Part shown: piece after piece, positions 1-8,853 of the stretch | How the letters are laid out: each line of letters opens with the position of its first letter | Numbering within the stretch: the stretch's first letter is position 1 | NCBI GenBank assembly: GCA_938084585.1 | Contig: CALKFF010000015.1 | Span: 1-33,261 of the forward strand | Source: an uncultured Flavobacteriales bacterium | Lineage (GTDB): Bacteria > Bacteroidota > Bacteroidia > Flavobacteriales_D > Sanyastnellaceae | Direction of reading: 5' to 3' | DNA: 33,261 bases | The notes under the pieces: generated by a model | The model's input: the letters and a program-made list of their open reading frames with translations, nothing else | What the model was told of the DNA's origin: nothing | The model's database searches: none | Made by a program: the position numbers and the translations under genes

Positions 1-408
1 AGCACCTGCGTGCTCGCACCTTGTGGGATCCACGTCCTGAACAACCCGAGGACTTGCCACATCCCAGCCCTCGCGATTCATCGCTTCCACGACAGGCCAC
101 AACCAACCTTGATTCACCCGCACATCTGAATTGAGCAACACAAACAACTCTGCATTGACGGACTCAAGGGCACGGTTGTAGCCCTCTGCGAATCCGTAAT
201 TCTTAGGCAATTCCAGGACCTTGATGCGATCAGGATACGCATTTCGAAGCCAGGCCACACTGTCGTCCGTGCTTCCGTTGTCCGCCACCCAGAGGTCAAC
301 CTCGTCAGGCGTGTTCATTACCACGGAGGGGAGGTAGGTCTGCAGGTGATGGAGTCCATTCCAATTCAGAACGACCACCGCAACGCGAGGATTTGTGGCG
401 TCTCTCAT
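1..408 (-). CDS. Family 2 glycosyltransferase, N-terminal part (runs off the left edge)
   Basis: The 136 visible residues form the N-terminal half of a GT-A fold glycosyltransferase. Seen: a VVVLNWNG first strand near residues 11-18, ADNGSTDDS for nucleotide-sugar binding near 42-50, the FAEGYNRAL segment, and LLNSDV, which supplies the metal-binding Asp. The QDVDPTRCEHAGA stretch at the edge resembles rhamnosyltransferase-like GT2 enzymes of Bacteroidota. Such enzymes move a sugar from a nucleotide donor to a lipid or polysaccharide acceptor at the inner face of the cytoplasmic membrane; donor and acceptor cannot be read here. The start overlaps the stop of the GWxTD gene as ATGA (4 nt), so the two are probably translationally coupled. 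The 3' part, including any membrane segments, is outside the window. Confidence 0.9.
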   Translation of the reverse strand, partial: MRDATNPRVAVVVLNWNGLHHLQTYLPSVVMNTPDEVDLWVADNGSTDDSVAWLRNAYPDRIKVLELPKNYGFAEGYNRALESVNAELFVLLNSDVRVNQGWLWPVVEAMNREGWDVASPRVVQDVDPTRCEHAGA

Positions 409-1850
409 CGTGGGTTGTAAAACAAATCCTCCGGCTCTTCTCGCGAAAACGAATCACGCGGATTCAAGCGGTTCTCCATGGACTCCGAAACCCGGAGTCG
501 GTTTTCACGCGACCGCAATTGAGCGAGCCAATCTTCGTTTTGGCGTTCTCCCAGCATGTCGCTGTGCAGCAATTCAAAGCACTCTGCAACCACATGCGGC
601 GCATAAAAGAGGAAACGTTTGTTGTTGAACCTGCCGGCCTTGTGGTAGTGCCAGATCTCGTAAGGGTAATATTCCGTCTCATGGTGGCGCTTCACCACGG
701 TGTTGGGCTTGCCAAACCGGAGGTAAATGTTGCCCATTTCGGTCATGCTTCCTTGACCTTGCTTGCAGTCGCCGTACATCTCGTTGACGTAGGCCACGCG
801 CTCCAAGAATTGCCGGTGACGCGCATCCGCTTCGGCGAGTGAGCTGCTCCGTTCAAGCCAAAACCCTGAAACGTACAACTTCATCCGAGCAATGTCGCCT
901 TCGGGGACCAACACATTCAAAATCGTGCTCTGCTCATTCGTGGTCGCCAAGGCCAAATGCTCGTGCATGTGCCTCACCACATCCCCCAACTCGACAAACG
1001 AATCCAGAGAGGGGAGGAGGGGCGCGGGTCCAGCTTGAACGGCTTTGGACGGCTGAGGATGGCGCCGGGGCGCCAGCACCACATCCCTTGACACAATGAC
1101 GTCGCCCCGCTTGGTGCGGGCTTCCAACTTGAGCACGGGACGTTGCACATTCGGCGCCGTGGCGGAGGTCGGGAGGGACTCAAACACAGGGACCACAGGC
1201 TGGGCGGTCAAGCGCTTGTACTTGGTGAAGGCCGCATCCCAGTTGCCTTGCGCATCCGCCCAACCGTAGGCCAGCAGAAACAAAGAATCTCGTCCCACGA
1301 CCTCGTCCATTTTGTGCAACTCCACGTACATCTTCGCAGCGGCCTGGTCTTGTGCGATGTGCTTGCCCACGGAAGGAATCAGGTCCATGCCGCTGTGCAC
1401 CATGTTGGCGTCAGACATCGCCGAGGCTCTGGCGTGGGTGGCCACAACCATGGGGTCTGCAATCTCTGGCATCCCACTTGGTGAAATGCGATATGTCAAA
1501 CTTGAGGAGTGGAGTTTCTCGTCGGCACGCAACACCATCCATTCCACAGTGCATGGGCCACCTGGCACAGAAATTCGATCCACGTGCAAATGTGAAAGTG
1601 CAGACGAGTCTGGCACGTCAGGACGGACTTCCAAGCGTGATTTCCGGAACCCCAACACTTCGTTGTCACGCGCCACCACAACCGTCAGCGTCAGGGAATC
1701 TCCAGCGGACGCAAAGTCAGATTCCCATGCAGTTTGAATCTCCAAATACGCCTGGCCTGATGGCAAGCGCTGCACCAAAGCGTCTGTGCGCCAATCACGT
1801 TGTGCAAAGGCTGTGGTCCAAATCGTCAGGCCCATGAGGAGCCCAATCAT
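405..1850 (-). CDS. GWxTD domain-containing exported protein
   Basis: About 481 residues. The chosen start (1850) opens with MIGLLMGLTIWTTAFAQ, a signal peptide with a plausible cleavage site after AFA. The frame stays open upstream through the tRNA gene, but that is not coding; a GTG near 1892 is a less likely start. The C-terminal third matches the GWxTD domain: KLYVSGFWLER, RVAYVNEMYG, then GNIYLRFGKPN, a YEIWHYH block and FLFY. The signature itself is degraded: the usual G-W-x-T-D before the GxIYxRxG strand reads roughly QGSMTEMG here. Function is unknown for the family; members are exported and common in Bacteroidota and Acidobacteria. A TACATTTG box lies 57 nt upstream. It overlaps the downstream glycosyltransferase start by 4 nt. 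Confidence 0.85.
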   Translation of the reverse strand: MIGLLMGLTIWTTAFAQRDWRTDALVQRLPSGQAYLEIQTAWESDFASAGDSLTLTVVVARDNEVLGFRKSRLEVRPDVPDSSALSHLHVDRISVPGGPCTVEWMVLRADEKLHSSSLTYRISPSGMPEIADPMVVATHARASAMSDANMVHSGMDLIPSVGKHIAQDQAAAKMYVELHKMDEVVGRDSLFLLAYGWADAQGNWDAAFTKYKRLTAQPVVPVFESLPTSATAPNVQRPVLKLEARTKRGDVIVSRDVVLAPRRHPQPSKAVQAGPAPLLPSLDSFVELGDVVRHMHEHLALATTNEQSTILNVLVPEGDIARMKLYVSGFWLERSSSLAEADARHRQFLERVAYVNEMYGDCKQGQGSMTEMGNIYLRFGKPNTVVKRHHETEYYPYEIWHYHKAGRFNNKRFLFYAPHVVAECFELLHSDMLGERQNEDWLAQLRSRENRLRVSESMENRLNPRDSFSREEPEDLFYNPR

Positions 1851-1906
1851 CCTCGGGAGCGTGACATGGGACAATTGAAAGGCTGTCGCTTGTTCGTTCA
1901 CAATCT

Positions 1907-1914
1907 CAAATGTA
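1907..1914 (-). promoter_or_regulatory. Candidate -7 box (TACATTTG) for the GWxTD gene
   Basis: The minus strand reads TACATTTG, an exact match to the Bacteroidota -7 element TAnnTTTG. It sits just downstream of the tRNA-Ser terminator, so the GWxTD-glycosyltransferase pair probably has its own promoter and a leader of roughly 50 nt. I see no convincing -33 TTTG. Confidence 0.5.
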
Positions 1915-1965
1915 CATGGGGTTTCATGGGTGGGCACACAGGTTGGCGTGAACCCATGTGAAGGC

Positions 1966-1996
1966 AAAAAAAAAGTGCCCACATCGTGGACACTTT
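1966..1996 (-). terminator. Rho-independent terminator of tRNA-Ser
   Basis: On the minus strand a 10-bp stem (AAAGTGTCCA / TGGGCACTTT, one G-U pair) with a 5-nt loop runs into nine T residues. It begins three bases past the encoded CCA of tRNA-Ser, so the tRNA is a monocistronic unit. On the plus strand the G-U pair becomes a C-A mismatch, which favours minus-strand function. Confidence 0.85.
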
Positions 1997-1998
1997 CT

Positions 1999-2087
1999 TG
2001 GCGGAGGCTGAGGGATTCGAACCCCCGGTACCTTGCGGCACGCCGGTTTTCAAGACCGGTGCAATCGACCAACTCTGCCAAACCTCC
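1999..2087 (-). tRNA. tRNA-Ser, anticodon UGA, CCA encoded
   Basis: The minus strand folds as a class II tRNA. The acceptor arm is GGAGGTT pairing with AGCCTCC (one G-U), the discriminator is G, and CCA is encoded at 2001-1999. The anticodon stem is CCGGT/ACCGG around loop CTTGAAA, giving anticodon TGA (plus-strand 2050-2052), which reads UCN serine codons. There is a long variable arm and a GGTTCGAATCC T arm. Length is 89 nt with CCA. The gene has its own -7 box directly upstream and a terminator directly downstream. Confidence 0.97.
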
Positions 2088-2094
2088 GGGACGG

Positions 2095-2102
2095 CAAAAG
2101 TA
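2095..2102 (-). promoter_or_regulatory. -7 box (TACTTTTG) of tRNA-Ser
   Basis: Exact TAnnTTTG match ending 7 nt before the mature tRNA 5' end. The usual distance from this box to the start of transcription would put the start at or within a few bases of the mature 5' end, leaving RNase P little or nothing to remove. A TTTG lies only 13 bp upstream, closer than the usual -33 spacing. Confidence 0.65.
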
Positions 2103-2202
2103 GCACATCCGTTTTCAAATTCACGCTGGCTTGTTGCATTTTCAGCAGAACCCCTCTTGAATGATAATTAACATTATGTAATTCACATACAGGAGTCGCC
2201 AA

Positions 2203-3357
2203 TCACTGCCCAAGCGCCTTCAACTTAGCGCTGATCTCCAGCAATTTGTCGTCGTCCCCTGTGCGTGCGTACACATCACGCAACGAACGCATCGTCTCCA
2301 CATCTTCCGCGTCGACCGCGTGTGCAGCTTCCAAGTACGGCTCCGCGGTGGCAAACAACGCCTTCGCATCGTCTTCCAGTTTTTTCTGGGCATCAGACTC
2401 GGTCTTCGTCATCCGCGGCTTCCACATGTCGTTGGCCTCGTTGATGCCTTGCACGGCCTGGTTGAAGTACAACGCGCCAAGGTTGTAGTTGGCGTCAAAG
2501 TAGTCGGCCTTGACTTCCAAAGCCTTGAGATATGCCTCAATGGCTTCTTCTGCGTTGCCCAAGTTGTCCAACACCGAACCCAGGCTGAACCACAAAATCT
2601 CGTTGGTGGGATCTTGTTCTGCCGCGAGCGCCAAGTTCTCTTTGGCTTTGTCGAACTCCTCGTTCGTCAGGTAGATGTTCAATTCCTCAATGATGAGCGA
2701 TTGCTCACGTGGGTAGGCTTTCCGGGCGTCCGCAAGTGTTTGCAGGGCGAGATCTTCCTGGCCTGACGTGCGGTACAAATTGCTGATGAACAAGAACACG
2801 TTGGGCACCTGGTACTGGATGTCTGCACACGCTTGGTAACGGGCCACAGCCAATTCCACGTTGCCAGCCTTTTCGTAGCACAAGGCGGAGTTGTACAACG
2901 CCATGGTGTCGGTGACTTCAAAGGCCGAAGCGATTTCTGCACTCAGGTCAAAAAATCCACCTGCACGACCAAAATCGCCTGTGTTGTACTGCGTGATGCC
3001 GGCGTTGCTTGCCGCCATTTGCACTTGACCCAATCCGATTTGGCACTCCTGGGCGTACGAGCCCTTGGTGTCCAACTCCTTCGCCTTCATGTAGCTTTCC
3101 TTGGCGATGGTCAACGCATCTGGAAACGCCGCAAACAAGGTGCTGTCTTTGCTGATGTTCAAGTAGATCTCACCGCGGTAGCGCCAGGTCTTGTTCTTGC
3201 CGTTGGCCTTGGGGTTTTCGATCGCCTGCTCGATGTAGCTGGCTGCCGTGGCGTAGTCGCCTTCTTTGTTGGCGTTGTAGGCAGAGACCACTTCTTTCTG
3301 GGCCAAGCCTTGGAATGAGATGGCCGCAAAAGCCATCAAGGTTGCGAAGTTCCGCAT
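2203..3357 (-). CDS. Exported tetratricopeptide-repeat protein
   Basis: 384 residues from the start at 3357, chosen because MRNFATLMAFAAISFQGLAQ is a clear signal peptide ending at AQ; the open frame upstream lacks one and crosses the promoter. The mature protein is a chain of TPR helices, for example TMALYNSALCYEKAGNVELA, EILWFSLGSVLDNLGNAEEA and DANYNLGALYFNQA, with an insertion (around WKPRMTKTESDAQKKLEDD) before the last repeats. It probably acts as a periplasmic or envelope-associated scaffold; a partner cannot be named. A TPR gene next to gyrA is, from general knowledge, common in Flavobacteriia. It has its own candidate promoter in the gap after gyrA. I see no clear terminator between its stop and tRNA-Ser. 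Confidence 0.88.
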   Translation of the reverse strand: MRNFATLMAFAAISFQGLAQKEVVSAYNANKEGDYATAASYIEQAIENPKANGKNKTWRYRGEIYLNISKDSTLFAAFPDALTIAKESYMKAKELDTKGSYAQECQIGLGQVQMAASNAGITQYNTGDFGRAGGFFDLSAEIASAFEVTDTMALYNSALCYEKAGNVELAVARYQACADIQYQVPNVFLFISNLYRTSGQEDLALQTLADARKAYPREQSLIIEELNIYLTNEEFDKAKENLALAAEQDPTNEILWFSLGSVLDNLGNAEEAIEAYLKALEVKADYFDANYNLGALYFNQAVQGINEANDMWKPRMTKTESDAQKKLEDDAKALFATAEPYLEAAHAVDAEDVETMRSLRDVYARTGDDDKLLEISAKLKALGQ

Positions 3358-3379
3358 GTTTTTGGGTTTCAATTCGTCA

Positions 3380-3412
3380 CAAAAGTACGTCGACGGTTCA
3401 TCGTTGGTCAAA
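3380..3412 (-). promoter_or_regulatory. Candidate Bacteroidota promoter (-33 TTTG, -7 TACTTTTG) for the TPR gene
   Basis: The minus strand carries TTTG at 3412-3409 and TACTTTTG at 3387-3380 with 21 bp between them. Both match the TTTG/TAnnTTTG consensus of the Bacteroidota primary sigma factor. The box lies 22 nt before the TPR start and within 46 nt after the gyrA stop, which argues for independent expression of the TPR gene. Confidence 0.65.
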
Positions 3413-3425
3413 GGCCGTGCCAATC

Positions 3426-5948
3426 TCAAGCTTCTGCGCTCGGGGTGTCGTCGGACGTACCTTCAGGTGCAACGGCTTCGGGCGCGTCGCCCTCAGTGGC
3501 CTCTTCCTCCGACTTGGGGACTTTGCACACCGCTGCGATGGAGTCTTTGCCGCGAAGGCTGATGAGACGCACCCCTTGGGTGGCCCTGCCCATCACACGC
3601 AATTCATCCACGGCCAAACGGATGGCGATGCCCGACTTGTTGATGATCATCAAGTCGTTCTCGTCCGTCACGTTCAAGATGGAGATGAGTTCTCCGGTCT
3701 TCTCCGTGATCTGCAGGGTCTTCACCCCTTTGCCGCCGCGGTTGGTGACACGGTAGTCGTCCACTGCAGAGCGCTTTCCATACCCATTCTCCGACACGAC
3801 GAGGATGTCGCTGGACGCATCTTGAATGCACACCATGCCAATCACCTCGTCCTTGTCGTCCGCAAGGGTCACACCACGCACGCCCATGGCGGTGCGTCCC
3901 ACGGCGCGTGCCTTGGATTCGTGGAAACGGATGGCCTTGCCTGAGCGCAAGCCCAACAAGATTTCGCTGTCACCGTTGGTGAGGCGCGCCGACAAGAGCT
4001 CGTCCCCTTCACGGATGGTGACCGCGTTGATGCCGTTGGTCCGTGGGCGGCTGTACGCCTCCAAGGACGTCTTCTTGATGAGGCCTTTTTTGGTCGCCAG
4101 GATGACGTAGTTCTCGTTGACGTAATCCGCGTCCTTCAAATCCTGGACCGGGATGTACGCAAGCACTTTGTCGTCTTGCTCCAAGTTGATGAGGTTGACG
4201 ATGGCGCGGCCTTTCGACTGCTTGCTGCCTTCTGGCACCTCGAAGATGCGCATCCAAAAGCAGCGGCCTTTGGCTGTGAAGATGAGCAACCAATTGTGGT
4301 TGGTTGCCGTGAAGATGCTCTCCAGGAAGTCTTCGTCGCGGGTGGTGCTGCCTTTCGACCCCACACCTCCCCTGCCCTGAGCACGGTACTCTGCCAGACG
4401 CGTGCGCTTGATGTAGCCGGCATGGCTGATGGTCACCACCACCTGCTCGTCCGGAATCATGTCCTCGATGCTGAGGTCGGCGCTGCTGTATTCAATGGTG
4501 GAACGGCGCTCGTCTCCGAAGCGTTCCTTGACGTCCAACAACTCGGTTTTGATGATTTCCATCCGGCGCTCCACGCGGTCCAAGATGTCCTTCAAATCCG
4601 CGATGACGGCCATCAGCTCGTCGTACTCGGCACGCAGTTTGTCGCGCTCCAGGCCAGTCAACTTCTGGAGTCGCATGTCCAAAATGGCGCGGGCTTGAAC
4701 TTCGCTGAGTTCGAACTTCTCCATCAGGCCAGTGCGCGCTTCCTCAGGCGTTTTGCTGGCACGAATCAGCGCGATGACCGCGTCAATGTTGTCGAGGGCG
4801 ATGATCAGGCCTTGCAAAATGTGGGCCCGCTCTTCCGCCTTGCGCAAGTCAAATTGGGTCCGACGGACCACCACCTCGTGCCTGTGCTCGACATAGTGCG
4901 CCATCATTTGCTTCAAGTTGAGCAACTCTGGACGGCCCTTGACCAAGGCGATGTTGTTGACTGAAAAAGAGGTTTGCAGTTGCGTGTACTTGTACAACTT
5001 GTTCAACACCACATTGGGAATGGCGTCGCGCTTCAATTCGTACACGATGCGCATGCCGTTCCGATCCGACTCGTCACGGATCTCTGAAATGCCCTCGATT
5101 TTCTTGTCGTTGACCAAATCCGCGGTCTTGCGGACCATGTCCGCTTTGTTCACCTGGTAAGGGATCTCCTCCACAATGATCATCTCGCGTCCGGTCTTGG
5201 TCTCCTCAAAGCGCGCCCGTCCGCGCATCACCACCCGACCTCGGCCCGTCTGGAACGCGTCGCGCACGCCCTCAATGCCGTGGATCACACCTCCTGTGGG
5301 GAAATCCGGAGCCTTCACGTGCTCCATGAGATCCTCCACCGTGCAATCGGGGTTGTCCACCAAGTGCACCGTGCCGTCCACCACTTCGCTCAGGTTGTGG
5401 GGAGGCATGTTGGTGGCCATCCCCACCGCGATCCCTGCGGCGCCATTGACGAGCAGATTTGGGATTTTGGAAGGCAACACCGTAGGCTCCTTCAAGCTCT
5501 CGTCAAAGTTGGGACGAAAGTCAACCGTCTCCTTGTCCAAATCGGCCAACATTTCCTCGGCGACCTTCCGGAGGCGGGCCTCCGTGTAACGCATGGCAGC
5601 GGGGTTGTCACCGTCAATGGACCCGAAGTTCCCTTGGCCGTCCACCATGGGGTAGCGCAGGGACCAGTGCTGGGCCATGCGAACCATGGTGTCGTACACT
5701 GAGCTGTCTCCGTGTGGGTGGTACTTTCCAAGCACCTCCCCCACAATCCTCGCAGACTTCTTGTAGGGTCGGTTGGACAACACGCCCAAGTCGAGCATGC
5801 CGTAAAGCACCCTTCTGTGCACGGGCTTGAGGCCGTCGCGCACGTCGGGGAGCGCCCGACTCACAATCACCGACATCGAGTAGTCGATGTAGGCAGACTT
5901 CATCTCGTCAGAGATGTTGATTTGAATGATTTTTTCTCCTTCAGCCAT
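3426..5948 (-). CDS. gyrA: DNA gyrase subunit A
   Basis: 840 residues from ATG at 5948; an in-frame GTG 36 nt upstream is less likely. GyrA breaks and rejoins DNA in the A2B2 gyrase that introduces negative supercoils. The catalytic tyrosine is Tyr121 in the [10 protein letters not shown] motif (E. coli Tyr122). The quinolone region reads [11 protein letters not shown] at 77-87, keeping Ser82 and Asp86 (E. coli Ser83 and Asp87), so no classic resistance change is present. The C-terminal beta-pinwheel has its GyrA box as QGRGGVG near residue 523, with Gly in place of the usual basic second residue. It ends in an acidic tail ([13 protein letters not shown] and on). Divergent from clpC; an inverted repeat lies 51-70 nt upstream of the start. 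Confidence 0.97.
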   Translation of the reverse strand: MAEGEKIIQINISDEMKSAYIDYSMSVIVSRALPDVRDGLKPVHRRVLYGMLDLGVLSNRPYKKSARIVGEVLGKYHPHGDSSVYDTMVRMAQHWSLRYPMVDGQGNFGSIDGDNPAAMRYTEARLRKVAEEMLADLDKETVDFRPNFDESLKEPTVLPSKIPNLLVNGAAGIAVGMATNMPPHNLSEVVDGTVHLVDNPDCTVEDLMEHVKAPDFPTGGVIHGIEGVRDAFQTGRGRVVMRGRARFEETKTGREMIIVEEIPYQVNKADMVRKTADLVNDKKIEGISEIRDESDRNGMRIVYELKRDAIPNVVLNKLYKYTQLQTSFSVNNIALVKGRPELLNLKQMMAHYVEHRHEVVVRRTQFDLRKAEERAHILQGLIIALDNIDAVIALIRASKTPEEARTGLMEKFELSEVQARAILDMRLQKLTGLERDKLRAEYDELMAVIADLKDILDRVERRMEIIKTELLDVKERFGDERRSTIEYSSADLSIEDMIPDEQVVVTISHAGYIKRTRLAEYRAQGRGGVGSKGSTTRDEDFLESIFTATNHNWLLIFTAKGRCFWMRIFEVPEGSKQSKGRAIVNLINLEQDDKVLAYIPVQDLKDADYVNENYVILATKKGLIKKTSLEAYSRPRTNGINAVTIREGDELLSARLTNGDSEILLGLRSGKAIRFHESKARAVGRTAMGVRGVTLADDKDEVIGMVCIQDASSDILVVSENGYGKRSAVDDYRVTNRGGKGVKTLQITEKTGELISILNVTDENDLMIINKSGIAIRLAVDELRVMGRATQGVRLISLRGKDSIAAVCKVPKSEEEATEGDAPEAVAPEGTSDDTPSAEA

Positions 5949-5998
5949 GGGTTCCAATTCGTGCCTCTGCAATGCGCGAGACACCCTTGTTTTTCAAC

Positions 5999-6018
5999 CT
6001 GACCAAACACCTGGTCAG
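5999..6018. promoter_or_regulatory. Perfect 7-bp inverted repeat between gyrA and clpC (possible operator)
   Basis: CTGACCA, six bases, TGGTCAG: a perfect 7-bp inverted repeat with a 6-nt spacer, in the 229-bp divergent gap. The layout suits a dimeric repressor site. It is 51 nt from the gyrA start and about 160 nt from the clpC start, so it more likely acts on gyrA. It is not the tandem heptad of CtsR or the CIRCE element. A short RNA hairpin is the alternative. Confidence 0.35.
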
Positions 6019-6145
6019 ACATCTTCAAAAATACCTTTTCCCCGCGCCCTGCGCAGGAATCAGACGAGTGCAATTACTCACAAATGCCCCAACAGCGATG
6101 TGAATAACCTGCCGGGACTCCAAAGCATGCGGCGAGGGTGAATCC

Positions 6146-6153
6146 TAGCTTTG
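6146..6153 (+). promoter_or_regulatory. Candidate -7 box (TAGCTTTG) for clpC
   Basis: Exact TAnnTTTG match 24 nt before the clpC ATG, implying a leader of about 18 nt. No TTTG is seen at the -33 distance. Confidence 0.5.
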
Positions 6154-6177
6154 ACGTTGAACTTTCATTGAACATTG

Positions 6178-8853
6178 ATGGACGCAAAATTTTCAGCACG
6201 GGTGCGAGAGGTGATTTCGTTGAGTCGTGAAGAGGCCCTTCGTTTGGGCCACAACTACATCGGGGTGGAACACCTGTTGTTGGGCATCATCAAAGAAGGA
6301 GAAGGCACCGCTGTGCGCATCCTTGAGGGGCTGAATTGCGACTTGCAAAAACTCCGCAAACTCGTGGAAGGCTCGGTCCGACCAAGCGGCGCCAAAGCCG
6401 GCGGCGCGGGCAACATCCCCTTGGTCAAGCAGGCCGAGAAGATTCTGAAAATCACCTATTTGGAGGCCAAAATCTTCAAGAGTCCCATCATTGGAACGGA
6501 GCACCTGTTGCTCAGCATCTTGAAAGACGAAGACAACGTGGCAACCAAGAGCATTCACGCATTCAACATCGATTACGACGTGGCAAAAGAAGAATTTGAA
6601 AGCTTGCTCTCAGAGGGCGGCGTTCCCTCCACCCCCCGGGCAGATCACCCCATGGCCGACGGCGGCGAAGCTGCGGACGACGGGCCGGGGAATTACGGAT
6701 CAGGTGGCGGTGGCGAAGGTCCCTCCGGACGCAAAGGCGACCCCAAGTCCAAGACCCCAGTCCTCGACAACTTTGGCCGGGACCTCACGCGCATGGCCGA
6801 GGAAGGCCGCCTCGACCCCATCGTCGGCCGGGCCAAAGAGATTGAGCGCGTCAGCCAGATTCTAAGCCGCCGGAAGAAGAACAACCCCATTTTGATGGGG
6901 GAACCCGGCGTCGGGAAATCCGCGATTGCTGAAGGTTTGGCCTTGCGCATCGTGGAGAAGAAGGTGAGCCGTGTGTTGTTCAACAAACGCATTGTCACTT
7001 TGGATGTGGCTTCGCTTGTCGCGGGCACCAAGTACCGTGGTCAGTTTGAAGAGCGCATGAAAGCGGTGATGAACGAGCTGGAGAAGTCTCCTGACGTCAT
7101 CCTGTTCATCGACGAAATCCACACCATCGTGGGCGCCGGTGGGGCGAGTGGATCGCTGGACGCATCCAACATGTTCAAGCCAGCCTTGGCCCGCGGTGAG
7201 ATTCAGTGCATCGGCGCCACCACCTTGGACGAATACCGCCAGCACATCGAGAAAGATGGCGCCTTGGAGCGGCGTTTCCAAAAGGTCATGGTGGAACCTA
7301 CCACGATTGAGGAGACCACCCAGATCCTCCAAAACATCAAGGACAAATACGAGGAACACCACAGCGTCAAGTACACCGACGAGGCAATCAACGCCTGTGT
7401 GTCGCTCACAAGCCGGTACATCACGGACCGGCACCTGCCAGACAAAGCCATTGACGCTTTGGACGAGGTGGGAAGCCGCGTGCATTTGACCAACATCCAC
7501 GTGCCCGAGGAGATTGTCAAGATTGAGGAGGAGATCGAGGAAGTCAAGAAGGACAAAAGCGAGGTTGTCCGCTCCCAGCGGTACGAGGAAGCGGCGAGGC
7601 TGCGTGACAAAGAGCGAGTCCTCAACGACCAACTCGAAAAAGCCAAGCGGGCTTGGGAAGAAGAGTCCAAGAACCAGCGTGTGACCGTCACTGAAGCCCA
7701 CGTGGGCGATGTGGTGGCCATGATGACCGGCATCCCCGTTCAGCGCATTGCGGAAAAGGAAAGCGGCAAACTCGCCCGCATGAACACCGACTTGGAAGGC
7801 AAAGTCATTGGCCAAGACGACGCGATCCAGAAAGTCGTGAAGGCCATCAAGCGCAACCGTGCGGGGCTGAAAGATCCCAACAAGCCCATCGGCTCCTTCA
7901 TCTTCCTCGGGCCCACAGGGGTCGGCAAGACCCAACTCGCCAAAGTGCTGTCCCGGTTCATGTTTGACAGCGAGGAAGCCCTCATTCGCATCGACATGTC
8001 GGAGTACATGGAGAAGTTTGCCGTCACCCGATTGATTGGAGCGCCTCCGGGCTACGTGGGCTACGAAGAAGGCGGACAGCTCACGGAAAAGGTGCGTCGA
8101 CGCCCCTACTCCATCGTGCTGCTGGACGAGATTGAGAAAGCGCACCCCGACGTCTTCAACCTGTTGTTGCAGGCGCTGGACGACGGACAGTTGACCGACT
8201 CGCTCGGCCGCAAGGTGGATTTCCGCAACACGGTCATCATCATGACCTCCAACATCGGCGCCCGTCAGTTGGCGGAATTCGGCACCGGCGTGGGCTTTGG
8301 CACTGCGGCCAAACAGGCCAACGTCAACTCCGACCGCGACTCCGTCATTCAAACGGCCTTGAAGCGCGCCTTCGCACCCGAATTCCTCAACAGGATCGAC
8401 GACGTGGTCCTGTTCCAAAGCTTGAAACGTGAGCACATCCACAGCATCATCAACCTCGAGTTGGATGCGTTGAAAAAGCGCGTGGTTGAGCTCGGCTACG
8501 ACTTGGAAATCACAGGCGCCGCTGCGGACTTCATCGTGGACAAAGGGTACGACGAGAAGTACGGTGCACGCCCCTTGAAGCGCGCCATCCAGAAGTACCT
8601 CGAAGACCCCTTCGCTGAGGAGATCATCAACAGCGAAGTTCAAGAGGGCGATCTGCTCCGTGCCGATTTCGAGAAAGACAGCACAGAACTCGCCATCTCC
8701 GTCATTAAGGGCGGTTTGCTGGAAATGCCCGAAGGTGCAGAGGAAGCCTTGAAAGGAGAAGCAAGCGAGGACAAGCCCAAGAAAGGCAAGTCCAAAGGAA
8801 CCAAGAAGGCCGAATCTCCGGCCTCTGAGGACGACAACAGCAAAGACGCCTGA
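6178..8853 (+). CDS. clpC: ClpC-type AAA+ unfoldase of the Clp protease
   Basis: 891 residues from ATG 6178 (a TTG directly before it is a weaker start). This Hsp100 ring ATPase unfolds proteins and feeds them to ClpP. Domains in order: two Clp-N repeats (about 1-150, with IGVEHLLLGI and IGTEHLLLSI), a Gly/Pro-rich linker (near 160-195), AAA1 with Walker A GEPGVGKS (about 241) and Walker B VILFIDEIH, a UVR motif (EAARLRDKERVLNDQ) in the middle domain that marks ClpC rather than ClpB, and AAA2 with Walker A GPTGVGKT (about 578). The GVGF loop after AAA2 Walker B corresponds to the ClpP-docking tripeptide. The C-terminus carries a Lys/Glu-rich tail of about 45 residues. Its stop overlaps the start of the DivIC-like gene (TGATG). 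No mcsA or mcsB is nearby. Confidence 0.95.
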   Translation: MDAKFSARVREVISLSREEALRLGHNYIGVEHLLLGIIKEGEGTAVRILEGLNCDLQKLRKLVEGSVRPSGAKAGGAGNIPLVKQAEKILKITYLEAKIFKSPIIGTEHLLLSILKDEDNVATKSIHAFNIDYDVAKEEFESLLSEGGVPSTPRADHPMADGGEAADDGPGNYGSGGGGEGPSGRKGDPKSKTPVLDNFGRDLTRMAEEGRLDPIVGRAKEIERVSQILSRRKKNNPILMGEPGVGKSAIAEGLALRIVEKKVSRVLFNKRIVTLDVASLVAGTKYRGQFEERMKAVMNELEKSPDVILFIDEIHTIVGAGGASGSLDASNMFKPALARGEIQCIGATTLDEYRQHIEKDGALERRFQKVMVEPTTIEETTQILQNIKDKYEEHHSVKYTDEAINACVSLTSRYITDRHLPDKAIDALDEVGSRVHLTNIHVPEEIVKIEEEIEEVKKDKSEVVRSQRYEEAARLRDKERVLNDQLEKAKRAWEEESKNQRVTVTEAHVGDVVAMMTGIPVQRIAEKESGKLARMNTDLEGKVIGQDDAIQKVVKAIKRNRAGLKDPNKPIGSFIFLGPTGVGKTQLAKVLSRFMFDSEEALIRIDMSEYMEKFAVTRLIGAPPGYVGYEEGGQLTEKVRRRPYSIVLLDEIEKAHPDVFNLLLQALDDGQLTDSLGRKVDFRNTVIIMTSNIGARQLAEFGTGVGFGTAAKQANVNSDRDSVIQTALKRAFAPEFLNRIDDVVLFQSLKREHIHSIINLELDALKKRVVELGYDLEITGAAADFIVDKGYDEKYGARPLKRAIQKYLEDPFAEEIINSEVQEGDLLRADFEKDSTELAISVIKGGLLEMPEGAEEALKGEASEDKPKKGKSKGTKKAESPASEDDNSKDA

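Noticed and set aside
1851..2108. In-frame extension of the GWxTD protein through the tRNA-Ser gene
   Set aside because: The extra residues are a translation of the tRNA and its terminator; the real signal peptide starts at 1850.
5690..5725. Possible quinolone-resistance substitution in gyrA
   Set aside because: The positions equal to E. coli Ser83 and Asp87 are still Ser and Asp.
6862..8643. A 593-codon open frame antisense to clpC
   Set aside because: It mirrors the high third-position GC of clpC, has no recognisable domain, and clpC is complete on the other strand.
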